Notes under the pieces: generated by a model
What the model was told of the DNA's origin: nothing
The model's input: only the letters and a program-made list of their open reading frames with translations
Databases searched by the model: none
Program-made: the position numbers and the translations under genes
Shown here: piece by piece, positions 38,696 to 63,146 of the stretch
Position numbering within the stretch: the first letter of the stretch is position 1
How the letters are laid out: each line of letters begins with the position of its first letter
Assembly (NCBI GenBank): GCA_963681505.1
Contig: OY811987.1
Span: forward strand, 1,013,066 to 1,077,065
Direction of reading: 5' to 3'
Source of the DNA: Eunapius fragilis
Lineage: Eukaryota; Porifera; Demospongiae; Spongillida; Spongillidae
DNA length: 64,000 nt

Positions 38696-38920
38696 GTGTG
38701 TGTATGTATGTGTGTGTGCATGTGTGTGTGTGAGTGTATGTGTGTGTATATGTGTGGAGGTGGTTACATATATCTGCAAGTGGGTATAACATGCAGAAGA
38801 AATGAAAAACAGAGAGATATGGTGGTTGGTTAATACGTCTGTGCGTGCAGAGCGTCAGCCCAGCTGTGACTTTAACTTGACTCCCCCCATGCCCTGTATC
38901 TCATGGATCTGTTATAGCAT
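35180..38920. repeat. Repeat cluster with duplicated blocks and TG/CA tracts
   Basis: Blocks 35200-35650 and 37060-37520 are direct duplicates. Inverted or partial copies lie at 36100-36360, 36460-36600 and 37900-38060. Throughout occur loose tandem variants of agtggaggctatgagacaca. (TG)n tracts at 35390-35447, 37255-37322 and 38618-38690, an (AC)n tract at 36774-36817 and several poly-G runs fall inside. No coding signal. Confidence 0.75.
35649..35791. mobile_element. PIF/Harbinger-like MITE, copy 1
   Basis: About 50-bp inverted ends starting AGGCCGACATA with cttcctgccgatttatcgcc inside. The duplicate block at about 37505 lacks it (attgtaaagtttata), giving an empty site with a TAA-like target. 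A 9-bp deletion in the left arm is visible. Confidence 0.85.
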
Positions 38921-39443
38921 TGGGCAGTTCCAGTAAAAAAGTGAACAGGGGGAGTGGATGAAAATGAGAGGCTGCCTGGGGGGGGGGGGGGTTGTGGGTG
39001 AGGTTAAGTGAAGCAGATTACATTAGATAACAAGGGAAATGCATCGAAAGGACTTAAATGAGTCACTGTGAATATACTCTGTAAACTATACCAGGATGAT
39101 TTCACCTTTTTGGAAGATAAACGATCAGGGTATTGTCCAGGGGGTTAAGATATCCAGTGTCTTTGTGATGGAATTATGGCTACTATCAATTGTAAAATTT
39201 GCTTTTTAGGGGTTAATATTATATACCTTCATAAAAATGAAAAATGATCAGGGTATTGTCCAGAGGGTTAAGGTTGTTATTGAATTATGGCTACTGTGAG
39301 CCGTCTACCACATGTGTGGCTATGCAAAAAACACATAGCACAGAAATAACCAGGGTGTATAATCTTTTGTAAGGGGGGGGGGGGGGGAGAGAACAGGGGG
39401 TCTGTTCATCCACCCCCTGTTCAGTTATTTACTGGAACAGCCC
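38921..39443. mobile_element. TIR element of about 520 bp
   Basis: Left end tgggcagttccagtaaa with gtgaacagggggagtggatg is inverted at the right end (ccaccccctgttcagttatt then tactggaacagccca). The interior has a direct repeat of atcagggtattgtccag and no ORF. Confidence 0.7.
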
Positions 39444-40568
39444 ATTGTACTCCGATAAATGGGCACGCAAGGAGTGCACTGAACCGACAGGCAAACGATT
39501 TCTAAATGATGTTATGTGCGCGCGTATTCACTACTTCTATAGTATAGTACATACCGTGTTGCGTAAGATGATGGCAGCTGGCAGCTGAATCCGGCCACGC
39601 ATTTCGATCGCTTAACGAATTCCGTTCGCTATAGAAGTAAAAAAAGAACCAGACTGACGTTTGAAAAGCCGTAGATAAGGGGGAGCCCTTGGGGGGGGGG
39701 GGGGGGGGGGGGGGGTAATTGACATTTATTAATAATGTAATTCTATAGGTCTCGTGAGCTAGCTCTCGCCATTATATTGAATGGTTACGCAATTATGAAA
39801 AATTATGCGCAGTAGAAATTTATATTTTGTCTTGAATTTAGTTACGGAATGGTCAATGGTATAATTTTTTGAAGTACATATATGATAATTGGATTGATTT
39901 ATAGTACATTATAGACTGGTTTAAAATTCAATTTGAAAAAAAAAGCAAAATGACCGCCTATGTATATAGTTGTTTGGCATACAACCATGTGGGGGATATG
40001 CAAAGCTCACAACAATGGAATTTGCCGAAAAGGTAGACATAAATGTCCTTCCTGAATATAGAATTAACATTGCAGTTTTGGTAAGTACCGGTACTATCAA
40101 TTTACCTGCATGTGCCATTACGATTCAGAACTGATTTACCATATAATCCAGCGAACATTTGTAAGAACAGTTCCACAATCAAAAAAGGACACGTTCAAAG
40201 AATTTAGGAAATGGCTGAAAGGGATTTATGGTGAATCATTCCACCATCTGCAGATTTAGAAGAAGTTGTCTACGTTGATGGTAGACCACTTCATCACCTG
40301 AGGAGACCTCTCTGGCCTCTATTGTTCTCCCTCTCTCATAAGATGCCGACAACTGCATGCATGCAACTGCTGATCAGGACATGTTATACTCAATTACTTT
40401 TAATCCATTTATGATTTCATAAACAACTCCAATCATATATCATGTTTTCAAACTATTAATCATAGGCATAGTAAAGGGATGCCCGATTTCAAATGTAACC
40501 ATTTATCGGTACTCGTACGGGTTATAAAATTGTCCCGGTACGTAGTTACATACCGATAATTCGCCGAT
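39444..40568. other. Repeat-poor spacer with faint coding remnants
   Basis: Poly-G at about 39690-39715. Short open stretches at 40016-40090 (MEFAEKVDINVLPEYRINIA) and 40150-40235 (VPQSKKDTFKEFRKWLKG) look protein-like but are broken. No gene can be supported. Confidence 0.4.
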
Positions 40569-41097
40569 GGTTGTGTAACGTCACGTGATCATGCTAGCCA
40601 TTTTTGTATGCCGACTAGTTCAATTTGTCGTGTTGTAGTGTACCGTTATTCTGTAGATAAAGCAATATGGTGACGTGTAATTATATAACACAACTGAAGA
40701 CGAGCTCGGCTCGTTTGGTCCGCGCATACGAGTTCGAAAGGTGCGTTGCAATTGCAGTTTCGAAAGTGGTGATGCCCTAGCCTATAAGATTTATTTAAGA
40801 GTTAAGAATGGGACCAAGAATCCCGTACAGGATCTGATAAGAACCTTATAAGTTTCTTTACAGAATCTTGAAGTTATATCTTAAAGGAACTTATAAATTT
40901 CTTTAAAAATTCTTATAAGATCTATCAAAGTCACCATGGTGACTTTGATAGCGACGAGTGCAGGGAAGTAGACGTGACGTGGTAGGCTTGCCGAGTCTCA
41001 CGCATTTACTCAGCATTATATATGTATAGAGGGGCGGATAAAAAGGATTTTTGAAAGGGGCAACCCGCGATTCGAAAAGCGGTGTGTGTGTGTGTGT

Positions 41098-41142
<45 letters not shown>

Positions 41143-41234
41143 CGCGTGCGCGCTTCAGGCCGATACAAAAAGCGTGAGTGCTGTCCGGAAGAAGGGGAGG
41201 AACCCTATATGAAAGTGGGATTGCAACCCCTAAC

Positions 41235-41268
<34 letters not shown>

Positions 41269-42298
41269 TCCATGTACATGTGTCTATGCTGGTCACCGGA
41301 GCACAAAGGAGACCCTACTGCAGCAGGGGTGGATACAGGATTTTTAGGATACTAGTAAGGCTTAACGGAGACCTTAAGGCCGACATACACGGGTCGACTT
41401 CCTGCCGATTTATCGCCTGCAACTCAAATGAATATGCGTAAAAACTCCGTAAAACTTTAGTTTACTGAATTTTCACCCCTATTCATTTGAGTTGCAGGCA
41501 ATAAAGCGGCAGGAAGTCGACCCGTTATGTCGGCCTTTACATGTACCAACTATGCATGTACCACGGGCCTCTCAAGATAGCTTGTAATGATTATCATTAC
41601 TAGCCCTATCTGTACAGATTATGGTTGGTCGGGGCCCGTGGTAAAGTTTATATTGAATGCCCAGGCACATTTACATGCCTGTCATATGACAATACCTGGA
41701 TTGCTGCATGTACAGGAATTGCAGTTATATAAGGTTCAGAAAAGGTGTTCAGGTGATCTGCAAAGAATAACTGTATACGTACTACTTCACAGCTGTCTGC
41801 CATTGGCACTATAGAGAGTTGCCTGTTGTAGTAAATAAGTTTACAGCCTGCAGTAGGGTCTCCTTTGTTGGTTGGCCAGAATTCGAAGCGGACAGAATCC
41901 CCCTCACCCCTGCATGCGTTTTGTATCGGGCTGAAGCGCGCGCCCGCTCGCGTATCGCGGGTACCTTTATTCCTGATCCGCCACTCTATATAATGCTGAG
42001 TAAATGCGTGAGACTCGGCAAGCCTACCACGTCACGTCTACTTTCACCATCATCACTGCACTCGTCGCTATCAAAGCCACCATCACCACCTTCGAACTGC
42101 AATTGCAATTACGATCGTACCTTTCGAACTCATATGCGCGGAACCAAGCGAGCCGAGCTCGTCTTCAGTTGTGTTACACGTCACCATATTGCTTTATCTA
42201 CAGAATAACGGTACACTACAACACGACAAATTGAACTAGTCGGCATACATAAGTTGTTGTAGAATGGCTAGCATGTTCACGTGACGTTACTGTGGTTG
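40569..42298. mobile_element. Large foldback element of ~1.73 kb with nested insertions
   Basis: Arms at 40569-41035 and about 41975-42298 are inverted copies: ccgactagttcaatttgtcg, gacgagctcggctcg, and the block gtaggcttgccgagtctcac. The left arm has a ~145-bp insertion (about 40790-40935). The centre holds a TG tract, a poly-C run and the second PIF-like MITE. No transposase seen, so non-autonomous. Confidence 0.8.
41377..41536. mobile_element. PIF/Harbinger-like MITE, copy 2, nested
   Basis: AGGCCGACATACACGGGTCG inverted at the right end. It is flanked by TTA on both sides, fitting the TWA target of PIF/Harbinger. Same family as 35649-35791. Confidence 0.85.
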
Positions 42299-42833
42299 TC
42301 AAGCTTGAATTATTCATATATGTACAGCTTAAATCACGGAGGCATCTGTTGGAGCTGTGTGCACTGCTTCATGTGCTCCGGCCAATGGAGTACACTACAA
42401 CAATGGCACCCCACGTACCCCTGTTACTGCAAACACTCACGTGATGTTACGTGGGTGTGGCTGGTTATCAATGAAGCAGCTTGAATATTCATCCCATGCA
42501 ATGGGCGGGAAAGATGTACTTAATTTGCACAGCTGTATTCGTAACGGATAAAGTAAACAGGGCAGATCAATAGGTACACGTATAAACCAAATTTGAAGTG
42601 AATTGAATTTTCCTGCAGCCAGGAAGATACTGCGGGTTTGAACTCCAAGGGGTATCGGACGTTGCAACACTGGCACGAAGCTAATGCAAGACTCCAAAAT
42701 CTATTTTACCATAGAGAAATGGTGTAGTATGAAGTGTGAAAATAGGAAGTGTATATAGCGTTAACCGTTGGGAGGTTATAGCAATTTAAACGTGATGCAT
42801 TTTTATAACAAAATTTTTAAATATGCGCTATAG

Positions 42834-44912
42834 GTCTGTCACGAAAAATTTGGTCCGGGGAAAAAATCGGTCCGGCCGGACCAATTTTGGCGACCAAAAG
42901 TGGTCCGGCCGGACCTAGAATGCGCCAAAATTTGTCCGGTAATCCAAAACTGGTCCGGGCACATAAACACCTTGAATACGTGGAGATTATAATCTTATTC
43001 TCTGGCTGTGATAATGGCTGATTCAAGTGAAGAGGGACATGCCAAAAGTGGGAACCTAGTAGAAGAAGCATATGAGTACTTGGTGTTGTGAATGAACATA
43101 TATAACTATTTTAGCGCACTTAATTTTATGTATATGCGCATGCGTGTATGTGCTGGCACCAGCCGGGCTGAAACTCATGTGATCTCTGGTGCATATATAT
43201 GTAACTGTATGCATTGTAAGAATGACTTCTTTTTGGCTACTCATAACACTGGTAAGAAATGTACCCGGTGGGTGCAAGCGTAGCACGCAAGTGATGCATG
43301 TACAAAGAAATGCTCAGAATTTTTTTTTTGTGAAAGGTATACTTTAAGAAGAAGAAGAAATGCAAGGTTTGTTCATTTCAATTTGGCTAATGCACACAAT
43401 TGTGTCGTCCGCAAGTCATGGGTAGTGCTTTATTATAGACAATGGAAATAATATTTGTTGGAGTTTAAAAAGTTAGAGCAATGTTGTGGAAGTGAAGCGA
43501 ACTTTGAGCAGGATCAGTGGACGGTTTATTTGGCCTGGAAAGGTCAAATATGTGAATGACACGGTGAGACATGCAACTTAGACTTTTAGCTATAGAATCT
43601 ATTAAGCGTATCTTAATAAATTTAACTACAGGGTTCCAAATGTGACATTTGCCAGCATGCGAACCGGAAAAGCCTTCATACTGCCCTAGATCTGCACCCG
43701 GTCCAGTAAAGTCACCATGGAATCACATTGACATTGATTTTGTTGGGCCACTTGTGAAGTCTAAGTCAGGAAATCAATACATCCTGACTGTATTGATTTA
43801 AATTAAAAACAGTGCAATATAGGTGTATACGTGCTTTAAGTTATAGTAAATACATGCACACTGATAATCTGATTCACTGTATTCTATCCTTGCCGATTTT
43901 TATGTGAATGCATGGGTTTGCCCAAGATTATTACAACAGACAATGGCACAGAGTTTAAAACGAATTGACAAGCACCTAATTCCTGGGAGTTGTGGGGGAG
44001 AGCAGTTTATGGTGCATAAACTTTACCATGACACGTAAATACTTTACATGTGATGAGTACATATGACCCACAGGGTCACCACACATCCTTTTCCTACATA
44101 TGGTTCCAGCTATACGCACAGGCAGTAAATAATGAAATAAACAACACATTTCCATGTAATCAGGGAAATAGTAAATGCATGTTTATGCTTACACATGAGG
44201 TGTTCTTTATAATGGAAGAAACAGCAACACTCATGTGCAGGGATATGTGAGGGGGAGGGGCGGGGGGCTCAGAGGGATGGGAGTGCTTTATCACTATGTA
44301 CCCACACCACCCTCTTCCTCCTCTCCTTATGCCTCCTCCTCCTTACCTCCCTTGTTCCTCCTCCTCCCATCACTTATTTGATGTATGTAGCATGGGGAAG
44401 TCATTACAGAAAGAACTTCAATTATTCTTCTATGCATGCAGTTAGAGTAATACACTACTGGGCATTGATCACAAATTGACAACAGCTTCGACATAAGCAT
44501 TGCAAATTCACCATGTATTGCATCACATGCAGCATGTGTTTTATTCGAATTCGTATGTGCATCTTGTATATATTCACTGAGCATGCACTATGCATTTGTA
44601 ATTTATATAATTCATCCCTCTCTCTTTATTACATTTGGTGCCTTGAAATAAACTTACAATTATAATATTGTAAATAGCATGCCAGACACATTGTCCTCCA
44701 GCTGAAGAAAAAAAGAGACTTTGGGTGTATAGTTACGATCTGAATAGCGGACCGTTTTTGGCAAGGCTAAACCATTTTTGGCTAACAAATATGGTCTGGG
44801 CGGACTAATTTTGGCGTCCGAAGGTGGTCAGGCCGGACCAATTTTGGCGATCAAAAGTGGTCCGCCCGGACCACTTTTAGGTAGGACCACTTTTGCCATG
44901 ACAGGTCCCTTT
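42834..44912. mobile_element. TIR element with decayed gypsy/Ginger-type integrase
   Basis: Both ends are clusters of ggtccggccggacc-like palindromes with aattttggcgaccaaaagtg, inverted relative to each other; outer ends read ggtctgtcacga and tgccatgacaggtcc. Inside, 43500-43960 on the plus strand is an integrase remnant (next entry). Integrase with terminal inverted repeats is the layout of Ginger DNA transposons. Confidence 0.6.
43500..43965 (+). pseudogene. Integrase pseudogene (gypsy/Ginger type)
   Basis: Pieces in order: RFIWPGKVKYVNDT; after a likely intron 43563-43631, KCDICQHANRKSLHTALDLH; after a frameshift, SPWNHIDIDFVGPLVKSKSG and NQYILTV; then GLPKIITTDNGTEFKTN. This gives the CxxC of the zinc-binding HHCC domain and the DIDFVGP and TDNGTEF blocks that carry two of the DDE residues. 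Stops and the frameshift show it is dead. Confidence 0.75.
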
Positions 44913-44947
44913 TCGCTGCCTTGACCCCATATATACATATATTTATA

Positions 44948-45231
44948 CAAGTAAATAAAAACATTCTCTACGAGAAAGTTGGTGGGATATAGGATTTGAT
45001 TATGACATTGGTGGTGTAAAAAGCAAGGAAACAAGGTCTTATCAGAAGGGAAAATGTCATAGTCCTATATTTAGCACATTTCTAGGGCATGTGTTGTTTG
45101 TGTGCTAAATATAGGACTATGACATTTTCCCTTCTGATAAGACCTTGTTTCCTTGCTTTTTACACCACCAATGTCATAATCAAATCCTATATCCCACCAA
45201 CTTTCTCGTAGAGAATGTTTTTATTTACTTG
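44948..45231. mobile_element. 284-bp near-perfect foldback MITE
   Basis: Arms of about 125 bp are almost identical inverted copies (caagtaaataaaaacattct ... ttggtgggatataggatttg) with a loop of about 30 bp. The near-perfect arms imply a young element. Relatives: 22972-23018, 52613-52735 and 60688-60795. Confidence 0.92.
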
Positions 45232-47274
45232 TTTTCTTTTTTTTTTTTTCATATATTATATAAAAGCGAGTCCTCCAGCCGATTCTGAAGCTATTGGTGA
45301 AATTTTCATCGCTTAGAAATGTTCCTGTCCTGAGTTATGCGTTGCCAAGAAGGAGAAGAAGAAGAAGAATAAGAATGAGAAGACGACCCGCCCCTTGTTC
45401 CGAGACTGGGTACGAGGACGGGCAGTACACTCTTGTTCTCAACAACCACGCGGTTCAGCGACATGAAACAAAAACGAAACTACTCATTTTTGACTTCTAG
45501 ATCGATTGCTAAAACAAGCTACACGATCCGATCGTCGGGAGTGTTGTTACAGACGGGTCGCGTTTTTTAATGACATTCATAGTCGTGGTCAAATCCTATA
45601 TGGAAGTTTCTAACGAAACTTCCGATATAAACAACTAACATTACAGGCACCTAAAACACAAACACAGACATATAGTATATGGTGTCGCTGCTGCTTGGTA
45701 TCAGGTGCCACCTGAGGCCAGTGATGACCTCTTTGTTCCTGTATTAACAAAAATAAGATTGGCAACAGGACTGACAGGGGGAGAGTGGTCCTGAGTGTTG
45801 ACCCTAACCCTAACCCTAATATTAATACAATAACCATCTGTATCCCCTAGGTTCAAGAACACACCACAGTACACGCACAAGATGCACATACGTGTACTTC
45901 ATATATGTGTATCTACTCAACATGCATGCTTAATATGTAGGTGGTTTACATATACATGGGTTGTTGCAGCATTTTTTTGCTGTCTTTGTGTTACATGTAT
46001 ATGGCTGCTGGAGAAATATGCAAGCCGCCTTAATCCCCACGGACATAGAAAATACCATGCTATAAGAAGATAAACGGTAATTGCATGCATGCCATTCCCG
46101 TTCAGGTGTTTTCTCCTCAACTAAAGGGTTAAAGTACATATTATTTTAAAAAAATAATTTCTGCATGGGGTAGACCGCGCGAACTCATTAGCGGTGGGTT
46201 GCAGCGGTCACGCAAAGAACACTATAACCCTGGCCTAACATCACAGGGCAATGTGTGAGCTGTTAACTTTTCGCAATACAGTAGCGACTTACGATAGCGA
46301 ACGATGGGGAATCACTTAATTATGCCCAATGAGAAGATCTTTTCTCACAATAGCGAACGATATTATAATTATTTTTGGTACCACGTTGTCACAAACTACG
46401 GGCAGACAACAACAAAAACTAGACACTATTCTGCTACCATTAACTGCTTTCTTCATGACGGCTTTGCCATGCATTAGACACTACGCAATGTTGCAAATTC
46501 GGTAACTCGTCAGTAAAAACATAGATTGAAGCATACGATATTCACACGCTCACATGCACAGTCACGCACACGTGCATACACCACAGGGCGAAATGATAAC
46601 TGCCCGATTCTGTCTGCGCATGCCTGAATTAACGCACCCCACGGCACAAGATGCACGAAGCGCAGATAGGCTATAATGTGACTGGTAGAGTCTTCTGTTG
46701 CCTCCAGTACCTCAAAATCAGCCCTGGAATATATAAGCACGTCCTTAGGAGATACGAATGAATTTCACGTCAGTGCTTACTCTCGACCATCGGATCGTCA
46801 CGATGAATGGACATTGAAATTGGCAGGGACCTCCAGTACAAATGTGTACACCCTAGTAAACTTTTGGCTACGCGCTGCCCCTGGTATGTTTCTAGTACGC
46901 CTTGATCTAATTTTGCTCTAATTTTGCGCTACGCCTTGATCAAATTTTGTGCTATATATACGCTTTACAGATCAAATTTTGCGCTATATACTCTCCGGCT
47001 ACGCGCTAGCGTGTTTTTGCTCTACGCAGTTGTTCCTACACACGTCCTACCGGGCCACCGTATCCAGCCATATTTCAGACTGATAACCAGGTTTGGTAAT
47101 CCTCGTGTAATACGTATACAGGTATGAATCAATAATGTTACTCAATCGAATGCAATGATGAATCAGCGGTTCTTCGCCAGGTCTACCAGGGTTTGGTATA
47201 ACAACATTGGGTGACGGTTAGAAACAAGAAAAAACTTCTGGTTGTGTAATTTTAAAAGGTGAAAACTAAGAACC
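45232..47274. other. Spacer upstream of Ig receptor B
   Basis: No convincing gene. Holds a relic shared with 54640-54720 (cctgagttatgcgt ... gggactgggtac), a short interstitial telomere-like run accctaaccctaaccctaa at 45801-45819, and degenerate repeats of atcaaattttgcgctatata at 46920-47000. Confidence 0.5.
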
Positions 47275-59541
<12,267 letters not shown>

Positions 59542-62030
59542 GACGATACAGGAAAAACAGTTTATGAGCAGGTTGGCATTGCCACCCTTGATATACAAAC
59601 AAACATAAGGCAATTAATGGTACAAGATGAAGTGTAAAGACATGTGCATACGCCTATTCAATAGTTTGCTAGCTATTTTAACTGCTTTGTGCATGTGTAG
59701 AGTTTTATGAATGCTGCAATATATGAACGTTTAGTCATAATTTCACTGCACATGTGTCTGTTTGAGTTTGCAGTGTAGTGGTTTTAAATTGACATATATA
59801 CGCATTAACACATGATGATGGTGGTGGTGGTATGGGAACTGAATGTCCAATGAAGAAACTACAATCAGTAGCAGGTCCAGGAATTGGCTTCTAGCTAGTG
59901 AAGGAATCTAGGGTAAGCCTCTTTAAACTATCATATTATAATGGATGCGATAATGTACTCACACTCAGAGACATTTACAGATATACCTATGAGTTTATTT
60001 ATTGGTTGAAAAAGGGAGTTCCCAGGAATGTATCAGGATGCACCCCTCCCCCTCCTCCTGGAATCCACCACTGTCAGTTATAGTTGAATATCTTACAAGA
60101 CCACCCAACACGCATTTGCGTAGCCAACTAGATTGAACAGTGGATAGGTAGAGGGCATGGGACAATGATAATGAGAGCCAAGCCATGTCCTTTTAGCACA
60201 GTCATACAGCTGCAGTCTTTGAGAACACAGGGGCAAAAATAGAATTCGGCATTGAATGAATCTGATTCAGCTACGTAGAAAGGTATTTAAAGGCAAGGGG
60301 GGAAATAAATAGGCATGTCTATGGGGGAGGGGAGGGGGAGAGAACTGACATAAATTAAGATGGTGTGTAGTACCAGGGATACTATCTTTGGTAACAGTTC
60401 CCACCCCACCCCACCCCCCTTTATATAAATAAAAATTATCAGGGTCAATGCCCTCTCTCTGACAAAAGTATGGAGACAATTGACACTCCATGACTCCTGT
60501 GTGCTTCCAACACCACTGTGCTTAAATGAGAAGACAGTTGTAAGCGCCGTGTCAGACATTTTTAGCTAAGGAATCCAGTGAGGATAATGATGCAACAGTG
60601 GAGAGTTGGAGAAGTCAAAGGGCTCATCCATCATTTATGATTTGCAACCAATCACATGCCTTGAATGTTCCATCCAGACATTTTCTACAAGTAATAAATT
60701 GTCTATGAGAAAGTTGGTGGCATATAGGATTGGAAGGCAATAGTGGTTCACCATCCTATATTGCAGCCCACCATAGAGAATGTTTTTATTACTTGTTTCA
60801 TGAGTTTTTTTTTCTTCATGAGATGAGAGATAGTAACATTAGTGGTCTTATTCATCATTCCCACACCCTCTCCCTGCTGCAATATAACCAGCCGCACAGG
60901 TTTGAAACCAAGCAATTTGTACTAACACCTGTATTCATAGTCACAATATGTAGTTCCAGCAGATCAGTGCATGGTGTATCAGGATACCCAAATGGTATTT
61001 ACTTGTGGCGGTGGAAGTGGGGGTTGCATCAACTGGTTGAGCAGGAGGGATATAGTGGGTGGATAATGGTGGGGGCGGGCGGGGGGAGGGTCTCAGCTTG
61101 GCATCTATGGAAGAGGGGACGCCCTGATGTGGAAGAGCGAGGGCATCTACTGCTGGCCTTGGAGTGGTGTCTACATGTGGAAATGGAAGTCCTGTAGCAG
61201 AGGAGCTGGTGGCCTTGTAGTGACATGGACGTCCCAACATGAAGGAGACTTGCGGGAGGTCCAATGGACGCTCTTACATTACAACTTGCTGAGCTTTTTC
61301 AAGATCATCATTATACTCCTGGGTTCGCACAGGGAGTAGTAACAGGCAGTCATTAAATTTAAAACATTTCATTTACCAAAAAATACAATAACAGTGTAAT
61401 TAAATTTAATTCACACGAGGCATTCACAGGCCTGCACGTAGTGTGAAGCCATGATAATGACCGCAAGTGCTGGCTAAGCGCAGATGTGGCTTACCGTAAG
61501 TCGGTGAATAAGCATAGTAAGTGTATGGCCTGGGCACGAGATTTTTTTGTTTATATATTTTGTCCGACATGTATCTGACCCTAAAGATAAAATGAAGCAA
61601 TTGGTGTTATTGGCGCTCTTCAAAATCGTTTCTATAGTTCGAATTTAGAAGAAAAATGGCGGCGAAGAACGGTTGGACCGGGTACGAGATGGGCATTAGC
61701 ACATAACATGACACGAAACCAACGCAAAACTGTTGTGTCATCGTTCGATAGCGACAAAGAGGGAAGAAATCCGATTCACTCTAGGCGCGAGTCACGTGTT
61801 TAGCGACTTCATTATCGTAAATCCAATATAATTATATGGAACATGCTTCCGATAAAATAGAACGGGGGTCATACTTTTTATATCATGCATGGCAATGTAT
61901 TTACATGTAGGTGAAAATCGATCGCTCCCTCAGGGACGTTCACCGCGGGTAGTCTTCCAGCCGAAATTCACCGCTGTGTGACGTCGCGCATGCGCAATCT
62001 CATCGACCATATACGTACGTACAAGGAACA
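59542..62030. other. Spacer between Ig receptor B and GST copy 2
   Basis: The first 600 bp belong to the segmental duplication. A short MITE follows at 60688-60795. At 60940-61330 there is GT-rich, low-complexity sequence whose minus strand reads as a proline-rich ORF (MDLPQVSFMLG...). I do not accept it as a gene. Confidence 0.5.
60688..60795. mobile_element. Deleted 108-bp member of the 45-kb foldback MITE family
   Basis: Starts caagtaataaattgtctatg and agaaagttggtggcatatag, ends gagaatgtttttattacttg, with most of the arms missing. Confidence 0.75.
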
Positions 62031-62900
62031 ATGAGTGGGCTGAAACTGTTTGTGGACTCTATGTCCCCCGTTTGCCGTGCAGTGCTACTGTTAGTCAAGG
62101 CCACCAACATCCCCCATGAGGCGGTGCTTGTTGACCTAGCCAAAGGTGAGGGAGAGCTCCCGCAGATGGCAGTATGCTGCACACGTTAACTAGCTGAAAT
62201 TCGGGGTACCGCAGGAGAGGAGGACACGAATCCGCAGTTAGTATCCATCAACCCAAACATGCGCGTTCCAGCCATAGACGATAACGGGTTTGGCCTGTTC
62301 GAGAGGTAAATGTACGCGACTAGGGTCAAGTTGTCACGTGCACCTCCCTTTCCAAATACCTGTATAGCTGTGCTATTTTGAGATACCTGTGCAATAAATA
62401 CAATGTCGAAGACCACTGGTATCCAAAGGAGCCGCAAGCGCGAGCCAAGGTGGACGAAGCCTTGGACTGGTTCCCTGGAAACCTCCGGTGTGGAGCGTTT
62501 AGGTTCATTGTGAGTAGGCGTGGCCGTGGGATTTAAAAATAACCATTTCACTTTTTATATCTAGGGTTTAGTTCCTAAGAGGACCGGGAAGCCCGTTAGC
62601 GATGAAAAGAGAGCGGAACTTACGGCAGTTCTCAAACAGAGCTTGGATCTTGTGGAGAATTACTTCCTCAAAGGCAGGAAGTTTGTGGGCGGTGAAAACA
62701 TTTGCATCGCAGACCTTCAGTTTCTTTGTGAGATGACGCAATACTGTTTGATGGACAAAGACCTCTACAAGGGACGCCCAAATATGGAGCGTTGGGTGCA
62801 AGACTGCAAGCAGTGTCTGGCGCCATACCTGGATGAAGTGAACCAGAAGGTGTACAAGATAAGAGAGGCGGGGCTCTTCCATGCTCCACTTGACGTGTAA
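62031..62900 (+). CDS. Theta-class glutathione S-transferase, copy 2
   Basis: Exons 62031-62145, 62215-62305, 62368-62509, 62565-62900 give 227 residues. Same three intron positions and phases as the copy at 21000. N-terminus MSGLKLFVDSMSPVCRAVLL, where Ser-Pro-Val-Cys replaces the Ser-Gln-Pro-Ser of copy 1. Then MRVPAIDDNGFGLFE (cis-Pro), SCAILRYLCNKY, DHWYPKEPQARAKVDE, and GGENICIADLQFLCE in the helical domain. Protein sequence is well diverged from copy 1, so the split is much older than that of the Ig pair. It lies just outside Ig unit B, as copy 1 lies outside unit A. Confidence 0.93.
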
Positions 62901-63146
62901 ACAAGTGTGTTAGTGTAGAAATTGAAAAGGGAGGAAGGCAAGGTCTTTTTAATGCCTACGGTTGTGCTTGGGACTTAAACATTTTTGTGTATGAACTGAA
63001 TTTGTAAACAGAAAGTGAATTTAGATTTATTCCCTAGCAGTCCGTAAACATGCAGACATTGAAATGTCTTTATTAGATTTGTAGTAGAAAAGTTTTTCTG
63101 GGTTTAAAAGACATGAATGTAGCAATGTTCATTCATTTTCAATCCA
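62901..63146. other. Convergent 3' spacer between GST copy 2 and SIDT
   Basis: About 245 bp, AT-rich; presumably 3' UTR sequence of both convergent genes. No other signal. Confidence 0.5.

Noticed and set aside
45801..45819. Three CCCTAA units as a possible chromosome end
   Set aside because: Too short and flanked by unique sequence; it is only an interstitial telomere-like fragment.
60941..61264. Proline-rich minus-strand ORF near GST copy 2
   Set aside because: Low-complexity sequence, no domain, no convincing splice partners, and no counterpart near GST copy 1.
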